A stretch of 64,000 bases of DNA. Source: Ashinkailepas kermadecensis. Its lineage: Eukaryota; Arthropoda; Thecostraca; Neolepadidae. The notes under the pieces were generated by a model. That model ran no database searches and was not told where the DNA came from. It saw only the letters and a program-made list of their open reading frames with translations. Location: NCBI GenBank assembly GCA_034440615.1, contig JAOTOM010004669.1:1-64000 (forward strand), read 5' to 3'. Below are positions 58,531 through 64,000 of this stretch, piece after piece. Each line of letters begins with the position of its first letter. The first letter of the stretch is position 1. The position numbers and the translations under genes are program-made.

Positions 58531-60770
58531 ACGAAAAGGCTTCCGATGGGTGGCAGGATAGTCTTAATTTGGAAAACGAGGCCCCCAAGACGGAAGAGGA
58601 TGCCCCTGCAATATAAAATTAAGACATGATAGGGGAGATTTCTCCGGACGCAATAGGGGCCCCAAGACGGGTAAGAAGGTCTCCGCAGGAATGAGAGAAG
58701 GCCACCGAGACCAGCCAGATGAGGCCCATATTTTGGAAGAGGAGGACCCTAGAAGAGAAAATCTAGGACTAGGACGCAAAAGCACCCTGCTAAGAGGATA
58801 ATGAGGCTCCAAACACAGATAAGGAGGCCCCCATGACGTGAGAGGATGCCCCTAATTTAAAAAAGGAGTCACCTAGGAGAGGGTAGGAGTCCCCAGAAAT
58901 CAAGAGAGTGTCAAAAATGGCACGGAGGAAACCAGGATTGCAAAGGAGGCCCCAACACCGGAAAGGAGGCCACCGAATATGAGAGGAGGCCCTAAGACGG
59001 AAAAGGAAGCCAGTGGATATGAGATGAGGTTTCGGAGACGCAAAAGCAGGCCCCAAACAGGTGAGGTTCCACCGAGATAGAAAAGGACGATCCAGAGACG
59101 TGGCAAGAGGCACCTAATTGGGAAGAGAACGACACAAGATTGGCAAATGGAGACCCCATGATGAACGAGGAGGCCCCTAAAATAGGAGAGAAAGGCCATT
59201 GGATAAGAGAAATGGCTCCTAGGCGGAAAAGAAGGCTCGAAGACGGCTAAGAAGGTCCCCGGGAAATAACAAGGCCACTAAGAGAGGAAAGGTTTCCAGT
59301 AATTTGGCAGAGGAGGCGCCTGGGAGAGAAGAGGAGTCCACCAGGAGATAAGAGACCACCCCTAAGATGGGTAAAGATCAAATCCACACGCAGAGCAGGA
59401 GGCCCCAAGACGTGAGAGGAGGTCCCTAATTTGAAAAAAAAAGAAGGACTCTAGAAGAGAAATGAGGCATCTGCCGGACTCGAGAGGAGTCCCTCAAGAA
59501 GGAGTAGGTCTCCAGGACCAAATGAGACCCCGAAAACCGGAAAGAGTTCCCAGGAAATGAGAGGAGGCCCTTAAGATGGGAGTGGTAGCAGGTATGGAAG
59601 AGGTGAGGTTTCCAAAATTGAAGATCCCTCAAAACGGGTAAGGATTTGCCATGATAAAGGAGGAGGCCCACGAGGCGTGGCAGGAAGCCCCTAATTTGGC
59701 CGAGAATGCCCCTCGAAGATGAGAGGAAGCCCCATGCCTTGTTAAAGGATCCCCAGAATGCAAGAGGAAGCCCTCCAAGACGGGAGAGGAGGACCATTGA
59801 ATATGGAGGAGGGTAGGACACACAAGGAGACGTCGAAAACCAGTAAAAAGGCTCTAGGAAATGAGACGAGACTCTTAAGACGCGACAGGAGGCCTATAAT
59901 TTGCAAGAAGAAACCATTAAGAAATAGTAGGAGTCGTGTCTGGGTACTTTAAAATCACGATATGGGCCCCAAAAGATCCGGCGTGGCCCCCGCAAATTAT
60001 GCTGAGCCTGGGGTACCAAAAATTCACGCCCGGACCACGACAATCATGCCAGGGGCACGACAGGTCGTACCGTGCCCCAACAGTCTGATTGGGACCAAAA
60101 CAAATGAAGCCGGAGCAACGAAAAACAATCCGGACATGGATAATCACTTTGGGGGCCCAACAATGACGCCAAAAGCCCCCAAAGCGCATTGGACCCCCAA
60201 AAAGTGTCGAGGCCGCTATAGCTCGCGCTAGGGATCCAAGAAAATGACGTCGGGGCCCAAAAGATCACATTGGACTCAAAAAAGTCGCGTCGCAGCCCTT
60301 GAAAATCACACTGGAGGCCCAGAAGGTCGCACCGGGGCCCCAAAAGTTGCAGCTGCCCCAAAAATCAATCCTTAATCGGAATGTCACTCTGGGACAAAAA
60401 AAAACTACTTCAGTGGCCGCAGTGCTATATCAAAGGGGCAAATGTCCCCTCCATCCTGAGAGGGATAAGCTCCCAAGAATCGTGCCGGGGCCTCAAAAAT
60501 CGTGCTGGGACCACCAAAATTCGCGTCGGTCCACCAGAATTCGCGTATGGGTCTCCAAATAAATACGGCGAGCCCCGGAAAACTCGCTCCGAGGCCCGAC
60601 AAATTGCAACAGGAACCACCAAAATCGCGTTGGGGCCACAGCTAAATACAACGAGTCCCACAAACTCGAACCAGGCACCTCAAATATCGCGCTCGGGACC
60701 CACAATTCCCATCGGTAGTCGGGTCGAGGCTCTCAAAAATTGGCGTCTAGGGCCACACGTAAGCACAGTG
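58531..60770. repeat. Decayed continuation of the ~20-bp satellite
   Basis: The module becomes AGGAGGCCCC.AGA.G..AG (to about 59930) and then GGGCCCCAAAAATCGCG.CGG (59960-60770), with period kept near 20-22 bp but little exact identity. Confidence 0.75.
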
Positions 60771-61563
60771 TAACCACAAACACCGGATCGGTATCAGAAA
60801 AAATCAAGCTGGAGCCCTCCAAAATAAGGATGGATTCCAACAACTAAATGCACAGGTTAAAAAAAAATGGCTCTGGAGCACTGGTTATATTATCATATCA
60901 CTGGAGCATATTATCAGATGCCTTCACAAATTGCGTACGGCACCGAAAAACAAACCGGATCTCGAACAATCGAGGTGGGATCCAAAAATATGGCGCCAAG
61001 GGCTCGAGAAATCAGGCCGGGATTCGGACTTTTAAAAAATCAGGAAGGCTTCACAAAAATCGTATTGAGCCCAGAAAACTGGGGTTGGGTCTCCGGAACC
61101 ACGCGCCTGGGCGCGATAAGCCTCTCTGGGACCTAGAAACATCGTACCGAAGCCCCAAAATTGTACTGGGGCCCCACAACTGTGCGTCAGAAGCCCAAAA
61201 TAGACACATCGGGACCCTAAGAGCACAACGGGGGCCGAAAATACAACTGGCCCTCCAAAGCGCACAGAGTCTCACAAAAAGCGACAGGGCCTTAACACAT
61301 GCGTTGCAGCCATAAACATACATACCGGGAGGTCTAAAAAATACACCGGAAGCTCTCAAGGCACACAGGGGTCATGATAACGCACAAGGGCCTGAAAAAG
61401 TGGTTGAGGCCGCAAAAGGCAACATGGTTCCAAAACAAACAATAAGACCGGGCGCTAAATAAACACATCGGGGTCTTCGAAAACGCCCTGACACGTCAAA
61501 AAAACCTCGGTGCGCAAAAATGCAACAAACCCTAAAACGAGCAGGGGGTTCGAAAATGTTTTA
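60771..61563 (+). repeat. Left arm of a large imperfect inverted repeat
   Basis: It is complementary to 62043-62810 along its whole length: shared blocks include AAGCTGGAGCCCTCCAAAA, TGGCTCTGGAGCAC, CCGGAACCACGCGCCTGGGC, AAGGGCCTGAAAAAG and CCTAAAACGAGCAG. An extra ~35 bp near 60885-60920 is absent from the other arm. It is built of the same ~20-bp phrases as the upstream satellite. Confidence 0.88.
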
Positions 61564-62042
61564 GGCCCCTAACAAAAATGGATTGGAGCCATAATACACA
61601 ATCATAGAGCAAGAAAGACGCAATGGGTCCAAAAAAGAATGCTGAGGCAGGGCCTCGGTTCGGTAGCCAATCTGGGAGGATAGCAGCAAAGATATGAAGT
61701 GCATCAAACCTCAGCGGAAACCTCATTTCATAACTACCAGAAAATGTGGGAAGTAGGAAACTAATGATCGAATTTAATCAATCGACTTTTCGCAGCGAAC
61801 GCCCATACGAAGCATTCCATCACGTCAAATATGGCGCAAGTGTATCATGTGGCAGCAATTAGCAAAACGCAGAAGGCCTCGCACGAAGTGTGGCTAATGC
61901 ACCGAATACGAAAGATGGGTGTGCACGTGCACTGACGTTGCCGTCGTGGCGACCGGGTGCTATGAACTGGAATGCTTGAAATTGTGAAATTTTGTATTTT
62001 AAAGTGGTGGGTATTACATTTTAAATTGAAGTTGTGGGTCTA
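61564..62042. other. Spacer of the inverted repeat
   Basis: The first ~100 bp continue the satellite style. The rest is single-copy-looking sequence with no gene. Confidence 0.4.
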
Positions 62043-62810
62043 ATACATCTTCGAAACACTGCTCGTTTTAGGGCTTTGTTGCTTTTTTGTGCACCGAGTA
62101 TGTTTTACGTGGCAAGGCGTTTTCGAAGATCCTGATGTGTTTATTTAGCTCACGGTCGTTTTGTACGTTTTGGAACCATGTTGTCTTTTGTGGCCCAGCC
62201 TCTTTTTCAGGCCCTTGTGCGTTCTCATGGCCCCTGTGCGCCTTGCGAGCTTGCAGTGTATTTTTTTTAGAGCTCCCGGCATGTTTATTTAGGGCTGCAA
62301 CGCATGTTTTAAGGCCCTATCGCTTTTTGGGAGACTCGGTGCGCTTTGGAAGGTTAGTTGTATTTTCGGGCACCGTTGTACTCTTAGGGTCCGGCTGTGT
62401 ATATTTGGGGCTTCTGATGCACATTTGTGGGGCCCCAGTACGATTTTGGGGCTTCGGTGTGATTTTTCTGGATCCCAGCGCGACTTATCGCGCCCAGGCG
62501 CGTGGTTCCGGAGACCCAACGCCAGCTTTCTGTGCTCAACGCGATTTTTTGTGGATCTTTTCTGGGTTTTATGTCCGAATCCCGGCCTGATTTTTCGAGC
62601 CTCTGGCGCCATGTTTTTGCATCCCACCTCGATTTTTCGAGATCCGGCATGCTTTTCGGTGCCATACGCAATTTTTGAAGGCATCTGGAAAAAAATGTTC
62701 GGTGCTCCAGAGCCATTTTCCTGATCCGGACATTTATTTGTTGGAATCTCTCCTTTTTTGGAGGGCTCCAGCTTGAATTTTTGGGATACCGATCCGGGTT
62801 TTGTGGTATA
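62043..62810 (-). repeat. Right arm of the large inverted repeat
   Basis: It is the reverse complement of 60771-61563, with arms about 770-790 bp and divergence I judge at roughly one base in five. The mirrored open frames on the two arms encode related peptides only because of this. Confidence 0.88.
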
Positions 62811-64000
62811 GGTGTAATTTCAGCAGTGTGAGGTAACTTATCAAGGTACCAAAAGAAAACCTTAGAACTGGGTGGTGGAGTTAGGGTTGAAATCCGACCA
62901 ATCAGAAACCATAGTGGTAGATTAGGCCCCTCCACAGGACAATTTAGTTGATAACTAATTATATTATTTCGAAATATCCCCTTTGACAAAATAGCGGTCG
63001 AAATCCAAGGACTTTTTAATGGGCGTAGGTGCCTCCCCCCCTCCCCTGCAAATCCGTTTTGCCCCCTCCTGCTTGACGCAAATATAGGTACTCCACTGGT
63101 CCCTCAATAATTTTCCGAAACATACGCCCATGGGGCAAAACCAACATTGAGGGGACAAATTACCCCTCACAATCATACAATACAACATCCATGCCCCATA
63201 TAAAATGGGATGAATGATGTTTTTAAATGCATTTTCTTCCAACAAACTTCTTTTCTGTTATTACAGCCTGCATGATTAGAGCTTCCCAGCTTCCATACCT
63301 TCTCAGTCATTTACAAAACGGTACAGCACGGCGAAAACGATGGGCGTAACGGCGTGGAATTTGAAGGTTTGGATTATGTATGCACTGACATTGTTGCATT
63401 GTTGCATTGTCATTTATGCATTGCTGTTCAATGCTTGTTCTTGCCGTGAATTTATTCGCTGAGGATATATTTCAGCTCGTGTGATAGTTGCCTTGCAGCC
63501 AGCACCAAATGTTATAAAAATAAACAAATTCCTAAGATGGCGCTCAGAAAACCAATGCAATCCACTTCTCGTTGTCACCTTTGCGAAATTGTCGTCCTAT
63601 GACTGAGAAATGATCGTTCAAGCTTTGCTTATGACATCAAGCTGGTGGGAATAAATAACAGAAGTGATGAAGCTAGCTATATTCAGTTAGACTTGGAGGA
63701 CTTAAAAGTGAGTTGATCAATGGCAGATATCTGTAAGATATGCTTAGCACCAGCCCCGCCAGCTCGCTGCAATCTAGAGGCCAGCGGGAAGATTCGAGAA
63801 AGCATTGAGACGTTGGTTTGTTTTGGCACTTATGTATTTATCCAAATATTACTTATTTATACCCTGGTATGACCCAGTTTTCAGCGAAAATTATTAGTGC
63901 TATTGCGTTTTGAGTAAATGATGCACCATGCCAAGAACAAACAAAACACCAATATCAAATCATGTTCCCCATTATCGAACCATAGTAAGAGCCTGAAAAC
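62811..64000. other. Anonymous sequence
   Basis: A C-rich phrase near 63031-63070 and an ATTGTTGCATTGTTGCATTG run at 63390 are the only patterns. I see no gene. Confidence 0.4.

Overview
This window is non-coding-rich, repeat-dominated DNA from the nuclear genome of an animal. Evidence for this is a BEL/Pao retrotransposon relic, fragments of two kinds of non-LTR reverse transcriptase, tRNA-derived SINEs with target-site duplications, and one immunoglobulin-domain exon bounded by phase-1 splice sites. There are no operons, ribosome-binding sites or bacterial-style genes. The Ig exon and transposon mix suit an invertebrate; a crustacean or other arthropod is my best guess, but nothing here fixes the species. 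Most long open frames in the window are by-products of tandem repeats and were not called as genes.

Layout. 1-2682: a BEL/Pao LTR element that has lost its protease-RT-RNase H middle and carries a SINE in its gag-like part. 3.0-3.9 kb: a 59-bp mini-retroposon and a dead LINE RT fragment. 4.6-7.1 kb: minisatellites and CA-type microsatellite. 7.1-15 kb: mostly anonymous, with a second mini-retroposon (10.5 kb), a second SINE family (11.6 kb), a LINE tail (12.3 kb) and a G-rich inverted repeat (12.9/13.8 kb). 15-17.65 kb: three minisatellites (40, about 35 and 48 bp). 18.5-19.75 kb: ACAT/AT microsatellites. 23-26.7 kb: a 48-bp palindrome, then a 1.9-kb giant palindrome holding two head-to-head SINE copies. 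27.7-28.6 kb: a third mini-retroposon and a second full SINE. 32.1-32.4 kb (minus): the Ig exon, the only convincing host coding sequence, squeezed between minisatellites. 34-40 kb: AT repeats, an inverted repeat with Penelope-like sequence, and several minisatellites including a 1.4-kb 29-bp array. 41.4-42.2 kb: a CR1-like LINE remnant. 42.5-46.2 kb: CpG-rich stretches and decayed minisatellites. 48.6-51.5 kb: two diverged copies of an unrecognised element. 56.9-62.8 kb: a decaying higher-order satellite ending in a roughly 780-bp-arm inverted repeat.

The most interesting signal is a set of very short retroposed inserts (49, 59 and 70 bp), each with its own target-site duplication. They share a hairpin-shaped 3' domain with the window's full-length SINEs, and the paired stem bases differ between the two groups while pairing is kept. 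The two giant inverted repeats could make long double-stranded RNA if transcribed.
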